44,000 nt of DNA, taken from the NCBI GenBank assembly GCA_020852255.1, contig JADZBD010000019.1:1-44000 (forward strand), read 5' to 3'. The DNA comes from Bacteroidia bacterium. Lineage in GTDB: Bacteria; Bacteroidota; Bacteroidia; JADZBD01. The first letter of the stretch is position 1. Each line of letters begins with the position of its first letter. This document shows positions 23,798-33,400 of this stretch, one piece after another. The notes below the pieces were generated by a model. That model worked only from the letters and a program-made list of their open reading frames with translations. It was not told the origin of the DNA and searched no databases. Position numbers and translations under genes: made by a program.

Positions 23798-23893
23798 ATG
23801 TTCAACAGTATTCAATACGCGCGCGGAATCCAGCATACATTGTTGCCCACACGGCAGTACATCAAGCGGGCAATGGAGCGATTAAAATCATAA
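23798..23893 (+). pseudogene. Orphan C-terminal tail of a TPR sensor-like protein (fragment E)
   Basis: A 31-codon frame ATG...TAA encodes MFNSIQYARGIQHTLLP followed by TRQYIKRAMERLKS. It matches the tail of the four TPR proteins in this window (SIxYAxRIQxxLLPxxxYI), most closely copy C (SIQYARRIQQAQLP...YIERSFKRL). The stop is at the same distance from YI as in the full-length copies. The frame stays open upstream to 23714, but those 28 codons show no TPR, membrane segment or coiled coil. It may be the remnant of a deleted fifth copy or a free-standing small peptide; there is no good promoter. It lies outside all longer open frames. Confidence 0.65.
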
Positions 23894-23998
23894 GTAAAAC
23901 ACCATTCGTTGCGGTGTGTCGGAGCTATTGCTGAACGTTTAGCAGCATTTGACTGACGGAAGGCTCAATGGGAGTGTTTTAAATAATGCTGCTGTGCA

Positions 23999-25111
23999 TC
24001 AATAGATATTCTTCCTCCAGGCTAATTGCACTACGAACTGCCGGGTAAGCCCATCGGTACGGGTCTTTCGGTTAACCACAGGACCAGCAACAAGAAATGT
24101 CAGATCGCTGGTTTTGTTCAATTTGAACACCGCGCTGGCATTTAAATTCAATGTCAGACCGGAAGAACCTGTGGCGGAAATTCGTATCCCGGAAGTGTCT
24201 ATGTACGTGTCTTCCTGCAGGTGATAAATGCCAAGGGCTCCGGCGTTAAGCGTCGCTTTCTTTATTCTGAAGGAACGACTGATTCGAAAAATGGCGTCAT
24301 CTGCCCGCTTCATCTGGTTCGACTCGAAGAAATTGTTATACACCTCTGCATCTTTCGCAAAGGGCTGGTGGAGGTACATGTTATTTGTTTCTGTAAAGGC
24401 GTGCTGATAACCCGCCGTGATCTCCCAACTCTTGTATGCGAACTTGATTCCTGTCAGAAGGTCGTAACTGCCGAGGCTGGTCTGGTAAGGCATGGGCAGA
24501 GGTCTGTTGTTCACCAACAGGTTAGCATCGTTGGTCGGAAACTTGCCTCCAAGGGTTAACACCAGATTTTTCTTGCGCTTTTCTATCAGGTAATAACTCA
24601 GGCTGAGTGTCAGATCGCCGGGCGCCTGCAGGCTTCCCAAATTACCATTCACAAAGGAATAGGGAATTTTGAGCTGAGCGAACATTTTCTGCTTATATAA
24701 ACGTACGGTTCCTTCCAGTTGAAAAGTAAGAATGGAGGTGTTTCTTTCACCCGATCCATAGTGCACACCAAATACCAGCTGGTACCGGGGAAACCGGCTC
24801 ACCACACGGTAAACAATTTTCGTCGTATCGGCGGAAGGACCATTCTCATAACCCGTTCCGGTCTGAATCTTTGTCAGCACATGCATTGAGGAATCCGGCT
24901 TCCCATCGGGGCCAATGCCAACATAGGCGTCTTCGAGTTCCAGTTTATTCAATGTGGTTTTATCGCTGGGGATCTCCTGATAATCAAATCCAAGGATACT
25001 CAGGCTGCCAACGGAGCATACGCCCCCATCGCTGCAACCTTGAGCGTTCGCACGCAAGGCCAGACAATAAAGACATATTCCAATAAGTAAACCAATGGCA
25101 GGGGTCCGCAC
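23999..25111 (-). CDS. Exported outer-membrane beta-barrel-like protein
   Basis: 370 aa from a GTG at 25111. Signal peptide 1-23 (ends RANA), then QGCSDGGVCSVGSL, a Cys-pair opening that I recall from Bacteroidota exported proteins. The rest is a series of alternating hydrophobic/polar strands with aromatic ends (LVFGVHYGSGERNTSILTFQ, LTLSLSYYLIEKRKKNLVLT, KSWEITAGYQHAFTETNN) and ends FVVQLAWRKNIY, with a C-terminal aromatic-rich strand as in barrels. It looks like a transporter/porin-type barrel; the substrate is unknown. A TAGATTTA element lies 4 nt before the GTG. It is 58 bp downstream of the PorP/SprF gene and may be separately transcribed. Confidence 0.72.
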   Translation of the reverse strand: MRTPAIGLLIGICLYCLALRANAQGCSDGGVCSVGSLSILGFDYQEIPSDKTTLNKLELEDAYVGIGPDGKPDSSMHVLTKIQTGTGYENGPSADTTKIVYRVVSRFPRYQLVFGVHYGSGERNTSILTFQLEGTVRLYKQKMFAQLKIPYSFVNGNLGSLQAPGDLTLSLSYYLIEKRKKNLVLTLGGKFPTNDANLLVNNRPLPMPYQTSLGSYDLLTGIKFAYKSWEITAGYQHAFTETNNMYLHQPFAKDAEVYNNFFESNQMKRADDAIFRISRSFRIKKATLNAGALGIYHLQEDTYIDTSGIRISATGSSGLTLNLNASAVFKLNKTSDLTFLVAGPVVNRKTRTDGLTRQFVVQLAWRKNIY

Positions 25112-25115
25112 CTCG

Positions 25116-25123
25116 TAAATCTA
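25116..25123 (-). promoter_or_regulatory. -7 element directly before the barrel-protein gene
   Basis: Minus-strand TAGATTTA (7 of 8 to TAnnTTTG) is 4 nt before the GTG at 25111. Confidence 0.45.
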
Positions 25124-25169
25124 AGAAAAAGTTAGATAATCTGTGCGTGGAGCACCCTAAAAACGCCTT

Positions 25170-26117
25170 TTAATTTCCCATAAAACTCGGCACCCCCAAC
25201 TTGTCGGCTGCCTCTCCGAACAGCCAGGCCAGGCGCACCTCATGGGTTCCGTTGGTATATCCCGACAAACCGGAGAGGGGGAGGTCGAACGAATATCCCA
25301 ATCTCAGTTTTTTCATGATATTCATTTGCGTAATGAAAATCAGACCATCGCCGGTCCTGTAACTCACCCCAAGGTCGGCCAGATCTCTGTATGACCCGGC
25401 TATATGCACCTCACACTGAGCAGGTGCGCCATCTACATAACGGAAGACAAGCGCAGGTTTTACAAAAAATTTCTCCCCTGCTTTAATCTTTCCTGTGCTG
25501 TGGAGATAATAGTGTCGCTGGTATTGGGGAATATTGCTCAATGCAATGGATATGGGTGTTCCGCTTTTGTGCGAGAGCAGGTTTGGAACCGAAAACCCTG
25601 CCGTAAAATTGTCCAAATAAAAGTAAACCCCGGTGCCGGCGTTCGGAATGATTTTTCCCCGTACATCAGCACCGAAGTTGGCATCACCGGCATCCCAGAC
25701 GGTCAATTCGGTCAGGCGACTGCTGTAATGACTGATCCCGCCGCGTAATCCCATACTGAGATACCCTTTCCCAATGAGCAGATGATAGGAGTAGAATGCA
25801 TCCACATCGGTACGCCTGGATACCCCAATCACATCATTGATCACCGATCCGCCTAACCCAATTTTCTTTCCCTTCCAGGGTCCTTCTACGCTGAGGAATT
25901 GGGTCGAAGGGGTCCCGTCGAAATTAAGCCATTGCTTACGGTAAGTAGCGGATGCGGTCCAATAGGGCTGACTTCCCGCTGCCGCGGGATTCAGTAAAGC
26001 ACCATTATACATGAATTGACTAAGTAGTCCTTCTTGCTGTCCGTACAAACACCCGTATACCGAGGCCAGTACGATTATTAACAATCTTCTCATTCCTTGT
26101 TTTTTTGCACAGTTCAT
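25170..26117 (-). CDS. PorP/SprF-family type IX secretion membrane protein
   Basis: 315 aa. A signal peptide (MRRLLIIVLASVYGCLYG, starting at residue 9) is followed by QQEGLLSQFMYNGALLNPAAAGS, the hallmark PorP/SprF opening (QF..N...NPA.AG). A series of barrel strands then runs to the C-terminus (KKLRLGYSFDLPLSGL, THEVRLAWLFG). PorP/SprF proteins are outer-membrane partners of T9SS; SprF is specifically needed to secrete SprB, a type B substrate. It sits 6 bp downstream of a giant type B substrate gene, so it is probably its dedicated partner. Two starts are possible: 26117 or the in-frame ATG at 26093, which gives a better signal peptide. Confidence 0.92.
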   Translation of the reverse strand: MNCAKKQGMRRLLIIVLASVYGCLYGQQEGLLSQFMYNGALLNPAAAGSQPYWTASATYRKQWLNFDGTPSTQFLSVEGPWKGKKIGLGGSVINDVIGVSRRTDVDAFYSYHLLIGKGYLSMGLRGGISHYSSRLTELTVWDAGDANFGADVRGKIIPNAGTGVYFYLDNFTAGFSVPNLLSHKSGTPISIALSNIPQYQRHYYLHSTGKIKAGEKFFVKPALVFRYVDGAPAQCEVHIAGSYRDLADLGVSYRTGDGLIFITQMNIMKKLRLGYSFDLPLSGLSGYTNGTHEVRLAWLFGEAADKLGVPSFMGN

Positions 26118-26123
26118 CTCAAA

Positions 26124-29100
26124 TCATTTTACATACCTGACCTCCACGTACCCCTTCCGCACTATATCCGCGTCGGGAATGGTGAGGATAACGAAGTAAG
26201 TTCCTTCAGGTACGTTTTCACCATTCATGTTCTCTCCCATCCAATTATTCTTATAGTTGTCGGTCTTGTAGATCAGGTTTCCCCAGCGATTAAATATCTC
26301 CAGGTGATTCACAGGATATTTTCCAAGTCCATGGATCACGAACGCATCATTAAGGTTATCCCCGTTCGGTGAAATGCCTTCTGGCATCTCAAGGGGAGGA
26401 AAGTCACTGATTTCCACTGTTAGTTGAATACTGTCCAAGCAACCCCATTGATTCGCAACAACCAGCCAAACAAGATAGGTGCCGGGAGCCCCATATGTAT
26501 GGGACGGATTCATCATAGTCTCTGTATAATTGTCTCCAAAATTCCAGAGATATAATTCGGCTCCTGAGGATGTGTTGGTGAACTGGATTGTAGGATTGTT
26601 CATGTTCGTTGGCTGCGGTGAAGCAGTAAAGGACGCTACCGGCAATGGATAAATCGTAATGAGGTTCACAAGTGTGTCAGAGTTTGTACATCCGTTCGCG
26701 TCGGTAACCTGGTGAATGACGGTGTATGAACCGGCCTGATTGTAACACATCACCGGGTTCTGCATACTGGAAGTTGTGGATCCGAAATCCCAGAAATAAG
26801 TCACGCCGACGGTGGTGGAGGTAAAACTTACGCAGTGAGGCTCACAGCCATCCGGGTCGCTGACCGAAAAAGTGACTAATGGTAGTGGATTAACGCTTAT
26901 GATCACACTATCAGAGCGTGTACAACCGTTGGCATCCGTAACCATAACCACATATTGGGTTGTAACTGTAGGATTAACGCTGATACTCATTCCAGGCCCA
27001 CCTGGACTCCACTGATAGCTGTAGGTACCAACTCCACCTGTTGCTGAAGCGGTGAGCAAGATGCTGTTGCCGGTACAAATAGCCGAGTCGTTACCGGCTC
27101 CCGCCAAAAGCACATCGGGCAGATTAATAGCGTAATTGACCGAGATGCATCCCAGTGAGTCGCGTACAACAATTGTATGGGTTGTTCCCACAGTTAAACT
27201 ATCCGAGTAGTCTCCAAAGGAATTATAGGTATTCCCACCATCGAAGGAAACCTGATAACTTCCACCTGCTCCCCCGGCTGGAATAACAGTCACCGGCGTA
27301 AAACTGGTGTTTAATGGATAACAAAGCGCATAATTCACGGAGGCGGTCACCTCGGGGTTAATATAGGCTGATAAACTCAGCGGAGTAATGCAGCCCAAAG
27401 GATCCATCGCAAACAAATAATATGTGCTGTCTACGGGTAGTGGGATGGTATCCACACCGGCCATCAGGTAGGTGCTTCCACTATCAGTTGATATAGTATA
27501 AGGACTTCCGTTTCCTCCGGACACCCAAACAATGAGGTTGGCGATACCAGATCCTGGAACAGGACATTCAACAAAGAAGCTGTCTACGGTTACTCGCAGA
27601 GGCTCATCTATAAGCACACTTAACTGCTGAAGGTTGTTGCAGCCGTTAGCGTCCGTTACAGTAAGAATGTATTGCCCGGCACTGATCCCGGTCAGGTTCT
27701 GTGTTGTTGCCCCGTTGTTCCAAAGAAAAGTATAGGGCGCAAGTCCTCCGCTTATGGTAGTGGTGATGGTTCCGTTGGTCCCGCCATTACAGGTGACGTC
27801 GGTTTTAACGGCGAGCACTTCAAGTGTATCTGGCCGGTCAATGTTTACAGAGGCCGAACCCGTACATCCGTTATTATCTGTCACAATCACAGAGTAAGTT
27901 CCATCACCAAGATTATATTGGTCTTCCACAAAGATGTTGTTCGACCAGGCATAGGCAAACGGAAACGTTCCACCGGATACGGTGAGTTCAATGCTTCCGT
28001 TGTTCAGATCGGAGCAACTGATATCGGTTGGGGTTAGTGCCAAGCTGAGAGGAGAAGGCTGTGTAATGGTCACATTTTGCATTTGCGTACAATTGATGGC
28101 GTCAGTGACAACCACTGTATAGGTTCCGGCGGAAAGTCCGGTTATTGTAAGCGTTGTGGCACCGGTATTCCATAAGAACGAATAGGGCGCGTTACCAAAC
28201 ACAGCAAAGGCGGTAGCAGTACCATTTCCTGATCCGTTACATGTGAGCGGGGTATTCACTGTGCCAAGAATCAGGTTGTTGCATGGCGGCTCGGCGATGA
28301 AGAGGGTGTTCACCACCGTACAACCATTGGCATCGGTTACAGTAATTGTATACGTTCCGGTACTTAGACCAGTGATACTTTGAGTGGTGGCGCCTGTGCT
28401 CCACAGGTAAGTGTAGCCGGGAGTTCCACCCGTAGGATTGGCCGTTGCACTGCCTTCAGTGCCACCAATCGTTGTGGCGTTGGAGGAGGTAACGTTGTTG
28501 ACCACCTGAGGAGGCTCAGTGATCGTTACAGGGGTTAAATCAATGCATCCGCCTGCGTCGGTGACGGCAACCACATAGACTCCGGCGGATAAGCCGGTAG
28601 CCGTGGCGGTAGTTTGTCCGCCGGGAGTCCACAAATAGGTATAGGGGGCTGTTCCACCGCTCGCAATAACGATGGACGTACCATTGGCATCGCCAAAGCA
28701 TGAAAGGCTGGACGAAGTAGCACTTGCAGTGAACGAAAGACAGCGTGGCTCATTCACCACCACGGATGAAACAATTGTACACCCGTTGGCATCCGTAATG
28801 GTAACTGTATAAACGCCGTAAACTAATCCTGTGGCAGTTTGCGTTGTTTGTGCATTTGACCAAACGTAGGTATAAGGAGAAGTTCCGCCGGATGGAGTAG
28901 CAGTAGCGGTTCCATCGTTACCGCCGTTGGTTGTAACATCTGTAGTACTCATGGTTAAATTCAGAGGGGAAGGAACCCCCACCGTTGCGCATACAGTGGT
29001 GGTACACCCGATGTTATCGGTAATGGTTACGCAATAGGATCCCTGTCCTGTTGTAATAGAATTTGAAGTAGCTCCTGTACTCCACTGATACTGATAGGGA

Positions 29101-30407
29101 GTGATACCACCATTTACGCCGGGGGTGAGTGTTACTTGTGATGCATTACAGGGAAGATTAACATTGCCCAGGTTAGCCGTTAGCAAGGTGGGATAATAAA
29201 TACGAATTGTATCGGTGCTGTTCGTGCATCCGCCACCGGCGCCTGTGGATGTGAGGATTAATGTGGCATAGCCCGCGGTTAACTCACCTGCTGTGGGCGT
29301 GTAAGAAATAATGAGACTGGTATTTGAAGGATTATAGGTTCCTCCTCCTCCGGACCAGATACCACCCGTTGCATTTACCACGCTTCCTGAGATGATGGCA
29401 GTCGGCGCTGAGCGACAAACCACCTGATCATTTCCGGCACTGACCACGGGTGGAAGAGTAACGGTGACAGGTACTGAAAGTAAAAGGGCGGGACAGGTCA
29501 CCGCGTCATACAAGCCATCCCTGATCTCCACGGTAAAAATCTGTGCGGTACTGGCCTGGTAGGCAGAAACTGTAGATACTATATTTCCATTCTGGTCTCT
29601 CCAAATGAAAGAGTAATTCCCATCGCCACCGCTGGCATTAGCTGTGAGAAGCACGCCGGGACCGTTCGCACAGAAGGTGGCATTGAGTGGCGTGACTGAT
29701 CCGCCTAAGGCGGGTACATTGCAAATACGGATGGTGTCGCACATGGCTATGTACCCGCACTCGTCAGCGGTTGGAAACCCACAAACCCTGTAATCAATAT
29801 AAGGAGGTGGATTGGATGAAGGAGTATAAACAGGATTAGTACATGCGCTTGTACAACTTAGATAGGAATTATAATCACCCGGGTTGCCCGGATAGATGGA
29901 GTTCCACGTTACAGAACCTGTGTCAAATCCCAGTACTGTGATATTCTGAGTACATCCCACACGCACATATTGATCGGGTGGAAAAGTAGGCTTTGGAATT
30001 GACGTGATCTGATACGTGTTCTGATTATTTCCGGGCTTGCAGAAGGTAATATGGTGTGGGCCGGGTCCGGTAACGCAAATAGGCTGGCCAACAGGAATGA
30101 GAGGCCCGCAACTAATCTGGTAGAACATACTCCCCGTAGGAATAGCGCCGGAAGCAATGGTCAGGTTAATCATGGCCGCTCCGGTATCCAATATAACCTC
30201 GAAAGAGGTACACCTGTCCGGTGCTATAGTACCACAGCAATTGCCGTCGCGGGAATGTCCGGGAGATTCCCATATTCCCGCAGGATTCCCCGTGAGATTT
30301 ACCTGATAGAACGGGACATTGGTTCCGCAGGTGGGAACCTGAGCATGAGTTACCCCAACCAGACACGACACCAGTACGAGTAACACCAATTTCTTTTCAA
30401 GGAACAT
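26124..30407 (-). CDS. Giant SprB-repeat/PKD surface protein with T9SS type B sorting domain
   Basis: 1427 aa from the ATG at 30407. Signal peptide about 1-23. A Cys-rich N-terminal region covers about 24-235. Ig-like segments follow to about 405, and then about seven SprB-type repeats of 70-80 residues (about 410-935), each with SGGTxPYTYxWSxGxTTQ, GLSxGTYTVTVTDANGC and a closing EP. Further Ig-like modules and two PKD domains (YFWDFGS, LYLWNFGDNYTE) follow. A CHU_C/type B domain occupies the last 90 residues: GISPNGDNLNDAFVI, LEIFNRWGNLIYKT and VPEGTYFVILTI. It resembles adhesins such as SprB that move along the cell surface in gliding bacteria, but gliding is not shown here. An earlier TTG at 30428 lies inside the -7 element. 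Confidence 0.92.
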   Translation of the reverse strand: MFLEKKLVLLVLVSCLVGVTHAQVPTCGTNVPFYQVNLTGNPAGIWESPGHSRDGNCCGTIAPDRCTSFEVILDTGAAMINLTIASGAIPTGSMFYQISCGPLIPVGQPICVTGPGPHHITFCKPGNNQNTYQITSIPKPTFPPDQYVRVGCTQNITVLGFDTGSVTWNSIYPGNPGDYNSYLSCTSACTNPVYTPSSNPPPYIDYRVCGFPTADECGYIAMCDTIRICNVPALGGSVTPLNATFCANGPGVLLTANASGGDGNYSFIWRDQNGNIVSTVSAYQASTAQIFTVEIRDGLYDAVTCPALLLSVPVTVTLPPVVSAGNDQVVCRSAPTAIISGSVVNATGGIWSGGGGTYNPSNTSLIISYTPTAGELTAGYATLILTSTGAGGGCTNSTDTIRIYYPTLLTANLGNVNLPCNASQVTLTPGVNGGITPYQYQWSTGATSNSITTGQGSYCVTITDNIGCTTTVCATVGVPSPLNLTMSTTDVTTNGGNDGTATATPSGGTSPYTYVWSNAQTTQTATGLVYGVYTVTITDANGCTIVSSVVVNEPRCLSFTASATSSSLSCFGDANGTSIVIASGGTAPYTYLWTPGGQTTATATGLSAGVYVVAVTDAGGCIDLTPVTITEPPQVVNNVTSSNATTIGGTEGSATANPTGGTPGYTYLWSTGATTQSITGLSTGTYTITVTDANGCTVVNTLFIAEPPCNNLILGTVNTPLTCNGSGNGTATAFAVFGNAPYSFLWNTGATTLTITGLSAGTYTVVVTDAINCTQMQNVTITQPSPLSLALTPTDISCSDLNNGSIELTVSGGTFPFAYAWSNNIFVEDQYNLGDGTYSVIVTDNNGCTGSASVNIDRPDTLEVLAVKTDVTCNGGTNGTITTTISGGLAPYTFLWNNGATTQNLTGISAGQYILTVTDANGCNNLQQLSVLIDEPLRVTVDSFFVECPVPGSGIANLIVWVSGGNGSPYTISTDSGSTYLMAGVDTIPLPVDSTYYLFAMDPLGCITPLSLSAYINPEVTASVNYALCYPLNTSFTPVTVIPAGGAGGSYQVSFDGGNTYNSFGDYSDSLTVGTTHTIVVRDSLGCISVNYAINLPDVLLAGAGNDSAICTGNSILLTASATGGVGTYSYQWSPGGPGMSISVNPTVTTQYVVMVTDANGCTRSDSVIISVNPLPLVTFSVSDPDGCEPHCVSFTSTTVGVTYFWDFGSTTSSMQNPVMCYNQAGSYTVIHQVTDANGCTNSDTLVNLITIYPLPVASFTASPQPTNMNNPTIQFTNTSSGAELYLWNFGDNYTETMMNPSHTYGAPGTYLVWLVVANQWGCLDSIQLTVEISDFPPLEMPEGISPNGDNLNDAFVIHGLGKYPVNHLEIFNRWGNLIYKTDNYKNNWMGENMNGENVPEGTYFVILTIPDADIVRKGYVEVRYVK

Positions 30408-30408
30408 A

Positions 30409-30433
30409 GCACATTTTCTTTGTGCCAAAATTA
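30409..30433 (-). promoter_or_regulatory. Promoter element and leader hairpin of the SprB-like gene
   Basis: Minus-strand TAATTTTG (30426-30433) is a perfect -7 element. Directly after it GCACA-AAGAAAA-TGTGC forms a 5-bp stem whose last base is 1 nt before the ATG at 30407, so it may shield the ribosome site or include the transcript start. Confidence 0.5.
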
Positions 30434-30487
30434 GATCCCTGTGAATGCACGTCTGCTGACTGAAGTCAATTCAGCAACTGATAGATT

Positions 30488-33400
30488 TCAGTCTGAAAAT
30501 ACGCTTAGCTTCAAACCCTCTACCTTTTTTCTGTAGGCATGCCAGTCGGTTTTCAGCCACAGATCCACTTTCGCGGTAATCTCGGTGGTTTTAATTCCCG
30601 CATTCTCGATAGCAATCATTGCGTTGGGGCCCGGAATTCCCCAGGAGGCATCCAGGTAATACCCGGCGGTTCCGAGAATGGCATTCAGTTCTTTTGGATT
30701 GCGTTGTATGCCCTTGATGTCTTCTTTAGGGAGGAAAAGGGCCTCCAGGCTGTCCAGCTGTTTTGTCAGCACGTTGTGCATTTTCTCCACTTCCTTGCCT
30801 AACGTGTCTTTCCGCTGTGAAAGGAGTTTTTCTACAAGCGCAATGCTTTCCCTCGCTTTCCGGAGTTTTGAAAAACTTTCTGCCGCGGTCCTAATATAGG
30901 ACATCTGTTTTTTAAAAAGCTCCTGCGTTTTCATTCGCTCTTCGGTGGATACAGTGGTGAATGGATCCTCTTTTACCTCAACCGTTACGGAATCTCTCCA
31001 TTTATCTTTCACAAATACCATTTTGTATTTTCCAGGAAGAACCGAAAATACACCCCGCGGATCTTCATCTGGCTTTGATTCCTGGCGCGAAGGGAACCGC
31101 TCACTATTTATGTCGCAACTCCAGGAGATCTGATTTATTCCGTCCTTTAGTTCCCTGGAAAAGTTACGAACCAGCTTTCCCTGCAGGTCGTAAATGTTGA
31201 CCTTCAATTTTTTATCCGCATTCTTGTCATCCTTTAATTGTTCCGGGCTTTTTTTGTCCCGCATATTCTTCGGATCAGTCTTCTTTTTCCAGACGAATGC
31301 ATGCACCTGGTTGAGTCGGTGGTTCTCTCCAGAAAAATTGTTGTTCGCAGTAAATCTGATCCCGAAGGAAAAATCATTATAGTTTACGAGATGCGCATCC
31401 GAATATCCCATCACAAGAATATCCTTTTGCAGAATCTGTTCACCTTCTCCTGCAATTTTTCGCAGCGGACCAAGGTCGTCGAGTATCCAAAGCGCACGGC
31501 CAAAAGTGGCAATCACCAGATCGCCCTCTCTCGCATGGATCTTCATGTCGTTCACCTGCACCTGTGGAAATCCCTTGTTCCAGTGCTTCCATGTAGCACC
31601 CTTGTTAAATGAGACATATAATCCGCAGTCGGTTCCCAGAAAGAGAAGGTTCGGCTCAACGGGATCCTGCACAATACTTAGAACGAAACTGCCTATATCT
31701 TTCGGGTCAGCAATGCGTTTCCATGTCTTTCCCTGATCGGTCGTATGGTAACAGTAGGCAGAGAAGTCGTTTTTTCTGTAGTTGTTCAATACCACAAATG
31801 CTTCATTCGGGTTTTTTGCTGAGACTTCGATCTGAGGGATCCATGCACCGGGAGGGGCTCCCGGAAGAATCTTCGCAAGATTTTTCCAGGTCTTTCCTCT
31901 GTCGGTCGTGAGCTGCAGGTTTCCGTCGTCGGTTCCCACCCAGATCACGTTCCTGTCGGCAGGACTTGGCGCGATGCATAATATAGTGCAGTAGTTTTCT
32001 GCGTTGGTGGCATCCAGCGTTAATCCACCGCTCTTATGTGCGTTTTGTTTAGAAGTGTCATTGGTTGTAAGATCCGGAGAAAGGATGGTCCATCCCAACC
32101 CCTTGTTGTCAGAATAATGCAGGAACTGGGACCCGAAATAAATCCCTTCACTGTTGAACGGATCAGCTGCAATTCCGGCGTTCCAGTTGAAGCGAAGGGG
32201 GGTGTTATCGGGAGGAACTGCAGGTTTGAGTGCGATAAACCGTCCTGTTTTACGGTCGTAATACGCCAGATTGCCTCCCTGTGACATGGCATAACCGTAC
32301 CGGTTGTCCTTGGAATAGGGTACCACATCAAATCCGTCACCGAAGAAGACTTCTGAGAAATCATGATTACTGATGCCTCCCTCACGTAAAACAGAGGAGG
32401 GGCCAACCCAGGAGCCGTTATCCTGTAACCCTCCGTAGACATGATAGGGAAAATCATAATCTACGTTCACATGGTAAAACTGCCCAACAGGAATATTTCC
32501 GGCAAAACTCCAGGTCAAGCCCCGGTCACGGGAGATATTCAGACCGCCGTCGTTTCCGTTAATGATATACTGAGGGTCATTGGGGTGGATCCAGAGGGCA
32601 TGATGGTCGGGATGAATAGTGTTGTTGTCGGGAATAATCCGGAAAGATCTGCCCCCGTCTTCACTAAGTGATAAATAAGTGTACACATTATAAAGACGAT
32701 TCTCATTGGATGGATCAACATATAGTTCCGCATAATAAAAAGGGCGGTTTCCAATGTTTTTGGTTGAAACAAGTGTCCATTTTTTACCACCATCAGTACT
32801 CTTATATAAGCCATTCTCTTTGGCCTCTACCAGTGCATAAATTATGTTCGGACTTGAGGGCGCTACGGCAAGCCCTATCCGGCCCAGGTCTCCTTTTGGA
32901 AGCCCGTCTTCCTCACTCACTCGTGACCATGATTCGCCGGAATCATACGAAATATGAATACCTGAGCCTTTGCCTCCGCTTCGGAAGAACCAGGGTTCAC
33001 GTTTATGTTCCCACATTGCTACAATGAGCTTATTCGGATTCTGAGGGTCGCTGATCATGTCGGCGGCACCGGTAAGGTTATTAACATACAGGATTTTCCT
33101 CCATGTTTTTCCCCCGTCAGTGGTCTTGAAAACTCCTCTTTCTTCCTGCGGGCCCCATGGTGATCCTGTTACAGCGGCGAAGATGGTGTTCGGTTCATCA
33201 CGGTGAATGATAATGCGATGAATGGTCTTTGTTTTTTCAAGTCCCATGCATTTCCAGGTTTTCCCCCCGTCTTTGCTGCAGTAAATGCCGTTTCCCATAT
33301 TCATGGAATTGCGGGGATTTCCTTCTCCTGTTCCCACCCAGATCTCGGAAGGATTGTTGGGGTGAATCCTGATGGAGCCGATGGCCTGGGTACTTTGTTC

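Larger units (their letters stand above)
23673..23998. other. Gene-poor stretch of 326 bp
   Basis: It holds the promoter of TPR copy B (23677-23684, minus), the orphan tail fragment on the plus strand (23798-23893) and a GCAGCATT/AATGCTGC inverted pair. A 5-bp hairpin ACACC/GGTGT near 23900 is followed on the minus strand by TTTTACTT, downstream of the barrel-protein gene that ends at 23999. It may be a weak terminator. Nothing else is recognisable. Confidence 0.5.

Noticed and set aside
26124-30407. Long plus-strand open frames within the SprB-like gene
   Set aside because: They are shadows of the repetitive coding sequence and have low-quality composition without family motifs.
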